From: JAMXLG01 sp963765935
GTDB taxonomy: Bacteria > Vulcanimicrobiota > Vulcanimicrobiia > Vulcanimicrobiales > Vulcanimicrobiaceae
Direction: 5' to 3'
Assembly: GCA_963765935.1 (NCBI GenBank)
Contig: CAVXXX010000001.1
Span: 186,001-250,000, forward strand
Length of the DNA: 64,000 nucleotides
Part shown: positions 8,289-17,040 of the stretch, piece after piece
Position numbering within the stretch: position 1 is the first letter of the stretch
Layout: every line of letters starts with the position of its first letter
Made by a program: the position numbers and the translations under genes
Notes under the pieces: model-generated
Databases searched by the model: none
What the model was told of the DNA's origin: nothing
Seen by the model: only the letters and a program-made list of their open reading frames with translations

Positions 8289-10268
8289 CTACCGTTGCAA
8301 TGCCGCGTCCGCAATGCGCACCGCTTGATCGAAACGGCCCTGTTGCAAGTACAGTGTCGCCAGTTCAACCGCGCCGCTCTGTGCATCAGGGTTCGTCGGA
8401 TCGATGGCAATGGCGGCTTCGAGCGCGGCAACGGCTTCATCGGCGCGATCCATGGCCCGCAAGAGCTTCGCGCGTAGCACGAGCCCAGGCACGTGAACGT
8501 TGGTTCCCGGGGTTTGGACTCGCATCAGATGCTGCAATGCGATATCGTGACGCGCCAACGCCGCGGCTGCAACGGCCGCGTTGTAATGCAATTGTTCGTT
8601 TTCCCGATCGAGAGCGAGTCCCGCCTGCGCCAATTCAAGCGCACGTTCGTGATTCTCACCCACGTTCTGATGATACGAGCGCCGAACGAAGTCAGCCGGC
8701 GTTGTGGGATCCGTGGCCCATTCGCGCTCCAGCAAACGGCGAACGCCGTCGTGATGGCCGCGCTCGAGGTAGATCGCCTCGAGCCAATTCAACACTTCGG
8801 CGTGGCCCGGCGCGCGTTCCGCAGCAATTTCGAGATAGCGGACGGCGTCATCGTGAGCGTTCATCTGCCATGAAATCTGCGCTGCAGCATAGAGCAATTG
8901 AACCGCAACCGCGGCGCCGAGTTTCGCATGCGCGTTGTCGATGATGCGAAGCGCGGCTGCTCCGTCTTGCCGGCGCAGGAGATAGTTGACGTAATCCAGC
9001 GTGCCGTAGTCATCAGCAAACTCTTCGTACACGCGGCGGAAGAGCGTTCCCGCTTCCTCAAACTCGCACAGCCGCTCGAGCGCGCGAGCGAGGTTGATCA
9101 TCAGGGGCTGAACGCCCGGCGCATTCTCGAGTCCCTTCCGGAACCACGCAACGGCGGAGCGATCGTCGCCCTGCAGCACAAAGCTCGATCCGATCTCCGA
9201 ATGCGCTTTCCAAATCGAAACCTGATCGTCGACGACAAACTGAAGGTGAGCATACTTGCCGTCTTCGATCGCGTCACGGAACGCCGACCGCGCTTCATCG
9301 AAGCGTTGCTGCGCAACCAGCGCTTTGCCGAGCTGAAAGTGTGCGTTGGCATAGTGCGGCGAGAAGCGCAGCGCGGCGAGCGAAATTTCTTCGCCTTTTT
9401 TCGGGTCGCCGAGCTTATCGCAGTACAATTCGGCCAGAATGGAGTGCCCGTTTGCAATAAAGCCGCGAGGTTCGGTACCGTTGAGCTCGCGCATCTTCTC
9501 GAGCGCGTCGCGTGCACTCTCGTAGTTCTGCATCATGAACGCAGTCGATCCGACATTGAACCAATTGAACGCATCGTTGGGATCGGCTTGCGCGGCGGCC
9601 ATGACGATCTCGAAATTGCGTTGGGCTTTGTTGCGGCTCTCGACGACTTCTTTCAGGTACCCGTGATGCACGATCGAAATCGGCGCATTCACCGCAGGCA
9701 ATCCATTCGTGCTGCCGTCGAGCGTCACGAATTCGTGAATCATGCCGCGGAATGCGACGCGTTCGGTGTTCGGGAAGACCCGAACGAGCGCATGCGACAT
9801 CTCACCGGTTCCGCGATAGTCGTCGGATTTGTTATAGCAGCGAATCCAGATGCCGGTCGTCGCGGCGGGTGCACTCTTCAGCGCTTCGAGTGCTGAACGC
9901 GATTCGGCTTTGAGTTCCTCGTCCGCATCCAGCATGATGATCCACCGGCGCGTCGCCATATTGATCGCTTCATTGCGGGCCCATGCGAAATCATTGCGCC
10001 ACTCGCGATGCTCGACGCGCGCGCCGAACGCGCGCGCGATCTCGACCGTTCGATCCGTCGAACCGGTGTCGATGATGCAGATCTCGTCGACGATGCCTTG
10101 AATGCTGCGTAAGCACTGCTCCAGGAAGCGCTCTTCGTTCTTCACGATCATGCACAGACTCAAGCCGGCCGGCTTCTGAACCTGTCCTTGCGGCGGCGCT
10201 GGAAGCTCGAATGGAACCGCTTGTTGCGCCGGTGCTGTCGCGCGCTTTGAGGAGACCCGAATAGGCAT
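8289..10268 (-). CDS. GT2 glycosyltransferase with TPR repeats (659 aa)
   Basis: After a short Ala/Gln/Pro-rich leader an SLCMIVKNEE start opens a family 2 transferase domain with IIDTGSTDRT and the LDADEE metal-binding site. From about residue 220 to the end the protein is a series of TPR-like helical hairpins (for example NAFNWFNVGSTAFM, ANAHFQLGKALVAQ, LHYNAAVAAAALARH). This layout resembles bacterial TPR-containing transferases in which the repeats select a protein substrate. The ATG at 10268 was chosen over an upstream TTG because AGGA precedes it at good spacing. It begins just past the flagellin terminator and leads the transferase cassette. Confidence 0.8.
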   Translation of the reverse strand: MPIRVSSKRATAPAQQAVPFELPAPPQGQVQKPAGLSLCMIVKNEERFLEQCLRSIQGIVDEICIIDTGSTDRTVEIARAFGARVEHREWRNDFAWARNEAINMATRRWIIMLDADEELKAESRSALEALKSAPAATTGIWIRCYNKSDDYRGTGEMSHALVRVFPNTERVAFRGMIHEFVTLDGSTNGLPAVNAPISIVHHGYLKEVVESRNKAQRNFEIVMAAAQADPNDAFNWFNVGSTAFMMQNYESARDALEKMRELNGTEPRGFIANGHSILAELYCDKLGDPKKGEEISLAALRFSPHYANAHFQLGKALVAQQRFDEARSAFRDAIEDGKYAHLQFVVDDQVSIWKAHSEIGSSFVLQGDDRSAVAWFRKGLENAPGVQPLMINLARALERLCEFEEAGTLFRRVYEEFADDYGTLDYVNYLLRRQDGAAALRIIDNAHAKLGAAVAVQLLYAAAQISWQMNAHDDAVRYLEIAAERAPGHAEVLNWLEAIYLERGHHDGVRRLLEREWATDPTTPADFVRRSYHQNVGENHERALELAQAGLALDRENEQLHYNAAVAAAALARHDIALQHLMRVQTPGTNVHVPGLVLRAKLLRAMDRADEAVAALEAAIAIDPTNPDAQSGAVELATLYLQQGRFDQAVRIADAALQR

Positions 10269-10301
10269 CGTTCCTGTTTTCGGCTGCACCGGCAAAAAAG
10301 A

Positions 10302-10327
10302 AGAGAGCCCGCCGGAGCGGGCTCTCT
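10302..10327 (-). terminator. Rho-independent terminator after flagellin
   Basis: An 11-bp GC-rich stem (10302-10312 with 10317-10327) closes a four-base loop. On the minus strand it is followed at once by a run of six T. It lies about 55 bases after the flagellin stop and just before the glycosyltransferase cassette, so most flagellin transcripts should end here. On the plus strand it is followed only by a short T run. Confidence 0.88.
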
Positions 10328-10381
10328 CTTTTGCGATTGCTCGCTTGCTCGGATTAGCGCGTTCAGCGCTAATCCATACGA

Positions 10382-11668
10382 TTAACGGAAGAGTCCGAGA
10401 ACCGTTTGCGCGTTCGAGTTCGACTGCGCCAAGACCGAGGTGCCGACTTGGACCAGGATCTGGAGCTTCGTGAACTCGGTCGTCGCTGCGCCGACGTTGA
10501 GGTCGCGGATCGAAGATTCCGAGGCCTGCAGGTTGACCGATGCGATGTTGTCGTTGTTCGCGTCTTCGTTGAGGCGAACGATGACCGCGCCGAGCTGCGC
10601 GCGCTGGTTGAGCAAACGCTCGAGCGCATTGTCGATCTGGCCGATCGCGTCTTCCGCGCCGAGCGACGGAGCGTTGGCAGCCGAGAGCGCCAGGTTGATG
10701 TTCGAGATACGCAGCGTTTGCGTATTCGTCGCCTGGATGCCGACTTGGATGACATCGCCTTCTGCGGCCGCCGACTGGAAGTTGAACGCCGGGTTGTTCG
10801 GGTTCGTCAGAGCAGCCACGTTCTGGCTGATCTTGATGTACGCCGTCGTGCCGACGTCAGCCGTCGTGAACGTGCCGAGCGTGACGCTGACGTTGTCGAA
10901 CGCGTTTGCAACGCCGTTCTTCGCCGAGTTACCCGTCGAGTAGAGCGTCGAAGAAACGCTGACCTGACCCGTCGCGCTATCGACGAACGTTTCTTGAACG
11001 GCGATCGAAACGCCGGTGTTGATCACCTGCAGCTCGATCGTACCGTCGGTCGTGCCTTTGCCGGCGCCGAAGCCCACAGTGCCGCCAACCGTCGTTTGGA
11101 ACGCTGCGTTGTTCGCAGCCACGGTCGCCGCGAGGAAGCCGTAGTTGATGCCTTTGGCCGTCGCGATGTTACCGTTGGTCGAGAGCGACGTGTTGGCAGT
11201 GATGTTCAGGAACGCTTGTTGACGCGCCTGGAAACCGGCATGGCTGCCGTCGAGGAGCGACTGACCGTTGAAGTTCGTGTTCTGCGAGATGCGGTTAACT
11301 TCGAGCAGCAGCTGCGAAACTTCGACCTGAAGGTTCTGACGGTCGCTGTTCGAGTTGATGTCCGACGCCGCTTCGACCGCGAGGTTGCGGACGCGTTGCA
11401 GAATGTCGGTCGTCGTCTGGAGCGCGCCTTCCGCGACTTGCGCCGCGTTGTTCGCGTCTTGAACGTTCTGAACGGCCTGGTTGTAGCCGTCGACCTGCGT
11501 TTGCAGGTTCGTCGCGATAGCAAGACCCGACGGATCATCTGCAGCGGTGTTGATCCGCAGACCCGACGAGAGCTGGGTGACGATGTTCTTGAGGGCGTTT
11601 TGGTTGTTGTTCAGGTTGTACTGAACGTTGTTGGCCAACAGGTTGTTGGCAATGCTGAGTCCGCTCAC
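10382..11668 (-). CDS. fliC: Flagellin, filament subunit
   Basis: The conserved D0/D1 ends are clear. The N-terminus has SIANNLLANNVQYNLN, LSSGLRINTAADDPSG and a QRVRNLAVEAAS helix. The C-terminus has IDNALERLLNQRAQLGAV, TTEFTKLQILVQ and a final LGLFR. The variable middle, about residues 180-310, is rich in Thr, Ser, Asn and Val and is the likely glycosylation target for the neighbouring transferases. The start is GTG, preceded by GGAGG four bases upstream. The gene is monocistronic: a sigma28-like promoter and a CsrA-type leader lie in front and a strong terminator behind. Only this one flagellin gene is in the window. Confidence 0.96.
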   Translation of the reverse strand: MSGLSIANNLLANNVQYNLNNNQNALKNIVTQLSSGLRINTAADDPSGLAIATNLQTQVDGYNQAVQNVQDANNAAQVAEGALQTTTDILQRVRNLAVEAASDINSNSDRQNLQVEVSQLLLEVNRISQNTNFNGQSLLDGSHAGFQARQQAFLNITANTSLSTNGNIATAKGINYGFLAATVAANNAAFQTTVGGTVGFGAGKGTTDGTIELQVINTGVSIAVQETFVDSATGQVSVSSTLYSTGNSAKNGVANAFDNVSVTLGTFTTADVGTTAYIKISQNVAALTNPNNPAFNFQSAAAEGDVIQVGIQATNTQTLRISNINLALSAANAPSLGAEDAIGQIDNALERLLNQRAQLGAVIVRLNEDANNDNIASVNLQASESSIRDLNVGAATTEFTKLQILVQVGTSVLAQSNSNAQTVLGLFR

Positions 11669-11671
11669 TTT

Positions 11672-11680
11672 TCCTCCATG
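11672..11680 (-). promoter_or_regulatory. Flagellin Shine-Dalgarno overlapping a CsrA-type GGA site
   Basis: On the minus strand ATGGAGGAAAAGTG contains the ribosome-binding site GGAGG and an AGGA element four bases before the GTG start. CsrA recognises GGA, often within the ribosome-binding site, so this would be the lower-affinity second site used to block translation. The function is inferred from the layout known for the Bacillus hag leader. Confidence 0.55.
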
Positions 11681-11721
11681 AGAACGCGTGTAACGCGCGT
11701 ATTATTACAAGACTAGTCTGT

Positions 11722-11741
11722 AGGGGAACGTCCTGTCCCCT
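11722..11741 (-). promoter_or_regulatory. Leader hairpin with GGA in the loop, probable CsrA site in flagellin mRNA
   Basis: On the minus strand AGGGGA pairs with TCCCCT to form a 6-bp stem around the loop CAGGACGT. A GGA exposed in a hairpin loop, in the context ACAGGACGT, is close to the CsrA high-affinity consensus (ACARGGAUGU). It starts within about ten bases of the predicted transcription start and about 54 bases before the flagellin GTG. csrA and fliW lie directly upstream. Confidence 0.6.
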
Positions 11742-11749
11742 CCGTTGGA

Positions 11750-11777
11750 GTATCGGAAGCGGCGGTAGCGGACTTTA
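11750..11777 (-). promoter_or_regulatory. Sigma28 (FliA)-like promoter of flagellin
   Basis: On the minus strand TAAAGTCC (11777-11770) is followed after 12 bases by TCCGATAC (11757-11750), matching six of eight bases in each half of the FliA consensus. The spacing is one base longer than the enteric standard but equals that of the flaG promoter. Transcription would begin near 11742, at the base of the leader hairpin. Confidence 0.65.
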
Positions 11778-11799
11778 GCGGAGTTTTAGAGGAGCGAAG

Positions 11800-12078
11800 C
11801 TATTTTTTTCGCGGCTGGAGCCGCGCGCGCGATGCGGTGCCGATGGGGGCCGGTGTCGCAGCCGTCGTCTGGGGTTCGGGCAGCGGAACGCCGGCGGCCT
11901 CCGCCGCGACACGGTTCGAACGCTGGATCTCTTCGTAGATCTCGGAGCGATGGACGGGAACTTCGCGTGGCGCCTCAATGCCCAATTTGACCTGATCGCG
12001 GTCCACGGCAACGACGACAATACGGACATTGTCGCCGATCATAATCGACTGGTTGATCTTGCGGCTCAGAACGAGCAT
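11800..12078 (-). CDS. csrA: CsrA, translational regulator
   Basis: CsrA binds GGA motifs in mRNA leaders and represses translation. Residues 1-60 are a textbook CsrA: MLVLSRKINQSIMIGDN, then IRIVVVAVDRDQVKLGIEAP and REVPVHRSEIYEEIQ. The protein is 92 aa, longer than the common 60-75; the extra C-terminal tail is Pro/Ala/Arg-rich. Strong AAGGAGG upstream fixes the start. It follows fliW and precedes flagellin, the arrangement seen where FliW sequesters CsrA and thereby couples flagellin translation to free flagellin level. Confidence 0.96.
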   Translation of the reverse strand: MLVLSRKINQSIMIGDNVRIVVVAVDRDQVKLGIEAPREVPVHRSEIYEEIQRSNRVAAEAAGVPLPEPQTTAATPAPIGTASRARLQPRKK

Positions 12079-12147
12079 GGGGGCCGGCCCTCCTTGGCGA
12101 TTCGCTAGGCAGGGCCTTCTCGTCGAAGGGACCGGACCCTCCTCAAT

Positions 12148-12651
12148 TTATGACGCGGGTTCGGCTTCCGTGGGCATCAGGCCGGCTTTGCGCGGAATCG
12201 GCTGCCGTACCGAAAAGCCCGAATTCTCGAGCACAACCTGCCGGCCCGTCCGCGTCCGCAGATTGACGACGATCGGCGCGAAGAGATTCATTGTCATGTC
12301 CTCGGCGTTTTCCGTTACGACCACGACGCAGAGCATCGTGAAGTCCGACGGGGCTTCGATCTCGAGCGCGGCGACGGCGTATGCAGGCAGTTTCGGATCG
12401 TAGTCTTCGAAGACGAAATACGGATCGATGGTCGGCAAGGCGACGTTAGCGTCATCGAGGGACTGCAGCCACACGAACGTGGTCTGTTCCTCGACGTTGA
12501 GCGCCAGCCACCGGCGAAGATTCGGGAACCCGGGGAGTCCCCACGGAAACCGAATGACGTCGGCTTCCGAGAACGTGCACGTCCCGAATCGCGGGAACAC
12601 CATCGTTTGCGTATCGCTTACGTTCATATCCGATTCCATCGACAGGCTCAT
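12148..12651 (-). CDS. fliW: FliW, flagellar assembly factor and CsrA antagonist
   Basis: FliW binds CsrA allosterically and also binds flagellin. When flagellin is exported, FliW is freed, captures CsrA and relieves repression. The sequence has the family signature FPWGLPGFPNLRRW, then DDANVALPTIDPYFVFEDY and NLFAPIVVNLRTRTGRQVVLE. Its length of 167 aa includes a slightly long N-terminus, so the true start could be one of the internal ATGs at 12639 or 12627. It lies between flgL and csrA, as in many non-enteric bacteria. Confidence 0.94.
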   Translation of the reverse strand: MSLSMESDMNVSDTQTMVFPRFGTCTFSEADVIRFPWGLPGFPNLRRWLALNVEEQTTFVWLQSLDDANVALPTIDPYFVFEDYDPKLPAYAVAALEIEAPSDFTMLCVVVVTENAEDMTMNLFAPIVVNLRTRTGRQVVLENSGFSVRQPIPRKAGLMPTEAEPAS

Positions 12652-12668
12652 GTGATCTTCGAGGGCTC

Positions 12669-14006
12669 CTACAGGTAGTCGAACAGGGTCTTGCCTTCGA
12701 GCCGCGAGGTCGTGGCATACGCGGCCTGAAGCACGGTTTGCGTCTGCGAAAACTCGGAGGTCACCTTAGCTATATCGGTGTCTTCCAAGCCCGACTGCAC
12801 GGTCGTATCGTTATTTGCTTGTGAACTTGCCGCACTCGTGAGCGTCTGCGAGCTTTGAATCGTCGATCCGACGATGGCGCGCGCATTGAGCGTCGTGCTG
12901 ATCGCTTTATCGACGTCTCCGAGCTGCGTGGAAACGTAGGTCGTCGTCGACGCTTGATTCGTTAATCCGAACGCCGCCACGAAGTTACCGGTCGTCGTGC
13001 CTGAGCCGACGCTCGGGACGTCGGTAACGGTGAACGGAACGGGTGGATTCGCCGTACTCGTCAATGAGAGCCGCTGCGTCTGCGGATTGAACGACGCCGT
13101 GATTCCGAGGTTCGGCGGCCCTGCCAGTTGCGTATTGATTTGGTTCACGACCGAACCGACGGTAACGCCGGGGCCCGGCGTGATAACGACGTTTACCCCG
13201 TTCGGGTTCGTGCCGTCTGCAATATTGATCTCAACGTTGCCCTTTGAGTCGAGCGTCAGGGGCGTCGCCATAACTTGTCCTGCACCGCTCGTTTGCAGCG
13301 ACGAGATGAGCGTATTGTTCGTGATCGCCGTACCGGCGAGATTTACCGACGCCTGACTCTCGTCGACGACTTGTCCATTTTTCAATGAATCGCGCAGATT
13401 GATGAGCACTTGAAAGACACTCGGTGAACCGTCGGGCGCATTCACGTTGAACGCTTGCTGCAGCGTGACGCCGGTGCCGGTCGCCGTGCCGTTTGGGCTC
13501 TCTTCTGTTTGCTGCACGAGATTGCCCTGCGTTGTGACGCTGGTGATCGGGCTGCCCTGGCCTTGCACGAGCGGCGCCGTCGTCGGGACGTTTGTTCCGG
13601 CGAAAACATACTTGCCGTTGTACTGTGAGTTGGCAAAACCGATGACTTCGTTCAGAATCTGATCGATTTGCGTGCCGATATCGGCGCGCTGCGACGCATC
13701 GATCGTATCGCTTGCGCCTTCAACCGCGAGGTTGCGCGCGCTCTGCAACGCGCTCGTTACGTTCGAGAGCGCCCCGTCAACGGTTGTCAGCTGATTGGTC
13801 AGGTCGGTGAAGTTCTTGCCCAATTGCTTTTGGACGGAGTTATCCGCGCGGACCGTGAGGTCTTGCGCGATGACGGTCGGGTCGTCTGAAGGCGCGTTGA
13901 GCGATTTTCCGGTCGAGAGCTGCTGCCCTTGCGTTTGGTATGTCGCGTAGAGATTGTCGATCGAACTCGATTGTTCGTTGTAGAGCGTCGACGTTGCAAT
14001 GCGCAT
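12669..14006 (-). CDS. flgL: FlgL, hook-filament junction protein 2
   Basis: FlgL (HAP3) joins the hook-side junction to the filament. The N-terminal D0/D1 region is flagellin-like (ATSTLYNEQSSSIDNLY, LSTGKSLNAPSDDPTVI, LQSARNLAVEGAS) with an FANSQYNGKYVFAGT segment. The C-terminus ends in LEDTDIAKVTSEFSQTQTVLQAAYATTSR, typical of FlgL. The 445 aa include a large central insertion with a flagellin-IN-like repeat. It follows flgK by 12 bases and precedes fliW. Confidence 0.93.
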   Translation of the reverse strand: MRIATSTLYNEQSSSIDNLYATYQTQGQQLSTGKSLNAPSDDPTVIAQDLTVRADNSVQKQLGKNFTDLTNQLTTVDGALSNVTSALQSARNLAVEGASDTIDASQRADIGTQIDQILNEVIGFANSQYNGKYVFAGTNVPTTAPLVQGQGSPITSVTTQGNLVQQTEESPNGTATGTGVTLQQAFNVNAPDGSPSVFQVLINLRDSLKNGQVVDESQASVNLAGTAITNNTLISSLQTSGAGQVMATPLTLDSKGNVEINIADGTNPNGVNVVITPGPGVTVGSVVNQINTQLAGPPNLGITASFNPQTQRLSLTSTANPPVPFTVTDVPSVGSGTTTGNFVAAFGLTNQASTTTYVSTQLGDVDKAISTTLNARAIVGSTIQSSQTLTSAASSQANNDTTVQSGLEDTDIAKVTSEFSQTQTVLQAAYATTSRLEGKTLFDYL

Positions 14007-14018
14007 CGGTTAGCCTCC

Positions 14019-16214
14019 TTACTGTCCGACACCGAGTCCGGTGATAATGGTGTTCAACAATTGATTCATCGTCGAAATCGTCTTCGCGGCCGCTTGATAC
14101 GCGTTCTGATACTTGATCAAGTTCTGCGTCTCTTCATCGATGTTGATGCCTGAGATCGCTTGACGCTGTGCATCGATCGTGCTCGCGAGGTTCGTCTGCG
14201 TCGTCGTTCCGGTGATCGCCGTCTGCGTGTCGATGCCGACTTGCGTGATGATTGATCCGTACGACTGCTGCAACGTTTGCGTCTGCGCGCTCTGCACGGT
14301 GAAGTTCGCAGCATGATTGCCCGCAGGCGTAAAGGTGACGGACTCCAGACCCGTCGCAGGATTGAAACTGACGGCGGAGACGGTGACGTTCTCCGTGGTA
14401 CCGGCGCCAATCGGTGGACTGTCGATCGTTAGGATCTGTCCGACTTGAACGTTCGTCACTGGAAGAGCAACAGTGACCGGGACGCCGGCGGTCGCGCTCA
14501 CGCCGGCTCCGGAAGTTGTTGCGAGCGCCGGGACGCCCACATTCGCTTGAAAGACCTTGACGAGGGCGTTCGCTCCACCGTTGTCGCTTGCGGCGAATGC
14601 GTTGGTCGCGTTCTGCACGACCGCGGTGCCGGCGCCGCTTTGAAGATTCTGCGCACCGAGGACGCCGAGCAACGACGCCGTGGGTTGACCCGCAGTCCAA
14701 TTAAGGTCCGTGATCGAGAACGAAGGACTCGTTGGACTGCCCGCTTGCGCTTGTGCACCACGCAGCGCCAGGCTTTCGTTCTGCGGATCACGCGCAAAGA
14801 CGATGCGCTGCGAAGCCGAATCAAACGACGCGGTTACGCCGAGATTTGCGGCATTGAAGTTGCTGATGAAACTGTTGATTGACGATGCGTTGCCGCCCGC
14901 AGAGACGTTGTAGTTGAACGTTTGAGCAACGCCGTCGACCGTAACGGTCAGCTGACCGTTCGTAAGCGCAGGCGGGACCGGGCCGGTTGACGGCGGATTC
15001 GCGAGCGATCCGTTACCAATGAGCGGCTGCGACGTGTCGACCGTATTGTTCGCCGAGTTGAGATTTACGACGAGCGAGCCAGCGCTGGTATTCGCGAGCG
15101 CTACCGGAAGCTGGTTCGGATCCGTGATGCCGCACTTGATGTTGCCGGCCGAAATCGGAAGGTTTGCAACGATCGGCTGAAAGAGCGCGGTTCCGGGATT
15201 TCCGTTCCGATCGTATGCCGACTGCGTCACACGATTGACTTCGTTCGCAAGCGAGCTCGCGAATTGATCGAGTTGCGTACCGTACGAGGCTAGCTTGTTA
15301 TTGTAGACGTCTTGCAATCCCGCAAGCTGACCGGAACCAAGCGGAATGCCGGGTGCGCTCGCCGCCGCCGGTGGAGTCGTCGCAAAATCGATCTTAAACG
15401 TCTGCGCGCCATTTGATGCGGTACCGACGACCGGCGCCGCGAGGTGATACACTTGCGTGTCGTTGACAAGCGCCTGACCGTTGACGGTCACAAGCGTCGA
15501 GCCGTCGCTTTGAATCGAGGTCTGCGTGCCGAGATATTGCGAGAGCTGGTCGATCAAATAGTCGCGTTGATCGGCGAACGTATTCGGACTGTCGCCGACG
15601 GCCGTTGAGGCGCGAATCTGCCCGTTCAGTGCGGCGATCTGATCCAGGATCCCGTTGACCTTGGTGACAAGCGCAGACCCTTGCTGAAGCACGGACTGTT
15701 CTTGCGTCGTGACTGCGTTCGATGCCGAACCGAGGGCAGAGGCAAGCGATTGCGCCGCTTGCAGCACGTTCTGTCGCGCAGCGGACGGATTACCGCTGCC
15801 GGCTTGCGAGACGAGCTGCGCGATCGCCGACTGGAAATTGCCGTACTGCGCGCCGATGCCGGAGTTCGGATCGCCGAGTTGCGCTTGAATACCTTGCAGC
15901 ACGCTCTGCTGCGTCGAGTAATAATTCTGCGACGATGATGCACCGCGAAACATCGCGTCGTACGCATCGGAATGAATGCGCTGGATCTGCTGAACGATTG
16001 CGCCTTGACCCACGGTCCCCGGAACGTGCGTCGCCATGAACGGGGAGCCGACGAGCGGCACCTGCTCGTTGATATCCACTTGCTGGCGCGAAGCGCCGGG
16101 CGTATTCACGTTCGAGATGTTGTCACTCGTCACGTTCTCGGCGACCGAGAACGATTGGAGCGACGTGGACATCATGTCAAGGCCGAAGAACGAACCCTGC
16201 GGGAAAAAGCTCAT
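14019..16214 (-). CDS. flgK: FlgK, hook-filament junction protein 1
   Basis: FlgK (HAP1) forms the first junction zone at the hook tip. The N-terminus shows the axial-protein motif ENVTSDNISNVNTPGASRQQVD and a QRIHSDAYDAMFR region. The C-terminus has the conserved SGINIDEETQNLIKYQNAYQAAAKTISTMNQLLNTI. At 731 aa it is longer than enteric FlgK (about 550), mainly through Thr/Ala/Gly-rich central domains. The ATG overlaps the flgN stop (ATGA). Confidence 0.95.
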   Translation of the reverse strand: MSFFPQGSFFGLDMMSTSLQSFSVAENVTSDNISNVNTPGASRQQVDINEQVPLVGSPFMATHVPGTVGQGAIVQQIQRIHSDAYDAMFRGASSSQNYYSTQQSVLQGIQAQLGDPNSGIGAQYGNFQSAIAQLVSQAGSGNPSAARQNVLQAAQSLASALGSASNAVTTQEQSVLQQGSALVTKVNGILDQIAALNGQIRASTAVGDSPNTFADQRDYLIDQLSQYLGTQTSIQSDGSTLVTVNGQALVNDTQVYHLAAPVVGTASNGAQTFKIDFATTPPAAASAPGIPLGSGQLAGLQDVYNNKLASYGTQLDQFASSLANEVNRVTQSAYDRNGNPGTALFQPIVANLPISAGNIKCGITDPNQLPVALANTSAGSLVVNLNSANNTVDTSQPLIGNGSLANPPSTGPVPPALTNGQLTVTVDGVAQTFNYNVSAGGNASSINSFISNFNAANLGVTASFDSASQRIVFARDPQNESLALRGAQAQAGSPTSPSFSITDLNWTAGQPTASLLGVLGAQNLQSGAGTAVVQNATNAFAASDNGGANALVKVFQANVGVPALATTSGAGVSATAGVPVTVALPVTNVQVGQILTIDSPPIGAGTTENVTVSAVSFNPATGLESVTFTPAGNHAANFTVQSAQTQTLQQSYGSIITQVGIDTQTAITGTTTQTNLASTIDAQRQAISGINIDEETQNLIKYQNAYQAAAKTISTMNQLLNTIITGLGVGQ

Positions 16215-16690
16215 GCTTTGCTGCTCACCAAGACGCTGTTGCTCGGCGGCGGAACAAAACCGCGCCGTTTGTAGGTGCCGGGACCATCGTTATGCGCTTT
16301 TTGCAGCGCCGACGTCACTTTCATCAGGCGGTCCATCCCACCGAGAATGAGCGACTTGTTGTTGTTGGTCGTAATGCCGAGTGCAATCGACGTGGTCGTC
16401 AATTCTTGTACGCGCGCTCCGAGAGCCGGCCAGATGGCCCGCGGCGCATACGCGCACACTTGCCGCAGCGTAAGCGAACCGAACCCGCGCACTTGCATGC
16501 CACGCCGCTTTCCGGACGCGGACTGATAGGCTTGGCGCGCCGAATCCAATTCACGTTCGACCGTTGAGATTTGCGCGAGGTCGTTTCCAACGAGCGCTTT
16601 GGTCAAACGCTGCGCGGCGTCGTGAACGCGCACGAGCAAGGTCGATTCTTCTTGCAGCGCCGCTGCAAACGCGTCCCAGGAATCGGTCAC
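16211..16690 (-). CDS. flgN: FlgN-like flagellar export chaperone
   Basis: FlgN escorts the junction proteins FlgK and FlgL to the export machine. This 159-aa protein is mainly helical, sits directly before flgK, and overlaps both neighbours by four bases (GTGA and ATGA). The start at the GTG of 16690 is chosen because GGAGG lies eight bases upstream and because it overlaps the preceding stop. The sequence is only weakly conserved, as is usual in the family, so the call depends mostly on size, helix content and position. Confidence 0.72.
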   Translation of the reverse strand: MTDSWDAFAAALQEESTLLVRVHDAAQRLTKALVGNDLAQISTVERELDSARQAYQSASGKRRGMQVRGFGSLTLRQVCAYAPRAIWPALGARVQELTTTSIALGITTNNNKSLILGGMDRLMKVTSALQKAHNDGPGTYKRRGFVPPPSNSVLVSSKA

Positions 16691-17040
16691 GGTTCCGTCC
16701 TCCGATTGACATCCACATGGGCTTCTTGGTGTGCATCCGACAAGACTTGACCGCGCATCTGCTCTTCGAGCACGCGGCCAATGCCGAGTCCTCCGTTTTG
16801 CGCGATCGCCTGGGAGCGCTCGTCGTTGAGCATCGATTGCCACGTCTCTTCCGACGCCGACTCCTGACCGAAGACCGAATCCTTCGGAACGGTCTCTTGC
16901 ATCGCGTCCATGACCATCTGCATGAACACGCCCTCGAACTGCGTCGCGGCTTCGTGCAGACGCTTGAGCGCCTCTTGCTGCTCCGGCGTCAACTGTTGCG
17001 ACGATGCGTTCTTGCCGACGCCGGTGATATCTCCGGCCAT
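16687..17040 (-). CDS. flgJ: FlgJ-type rod-binding protein without muramidase domain
   Basis: The conserved rod-binding domain of FlgJ is present (EALKRLHEAATQFEGVFMQMVMDAMQETV, then GLGIGRVLEEQM). The peptidoglycan hydrolase half found in enteric FlgJ is absent, so the protein is only 117 aa. This short form is common outside gammaproteobacteria, where another enzyme opens the wall. The start overlaps the flgI stop (TAATG), and the end overlaps flgN. Confidence 0.85.
   Translation of the reverse strand: MAGDITGVGKNASSQQLTPEQQEALKRLHEAATQFEGVFMQMVMDAMQETVPKDSVFGQESASEETWQSMLNDERSQAIAQNGGLGIGRVLEEQMRGQVLSDAHQEAHVDVNRRTEP

Noticed and set aside
8898..9896. A 332-codon plus-strand frame opposite the TPR glycosyltransferase
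   Set aside because: Antisense shadow; the minus-strand protein has clear GT2 and TPR patterns.
10406..11716. A 436-codon open frame on the plus strand opposite flagellin
   Set aside because: Arg/Val/Asp-rich translation typical of the antisense of a GC-rich gene; the minus strand is clearly flagellin.
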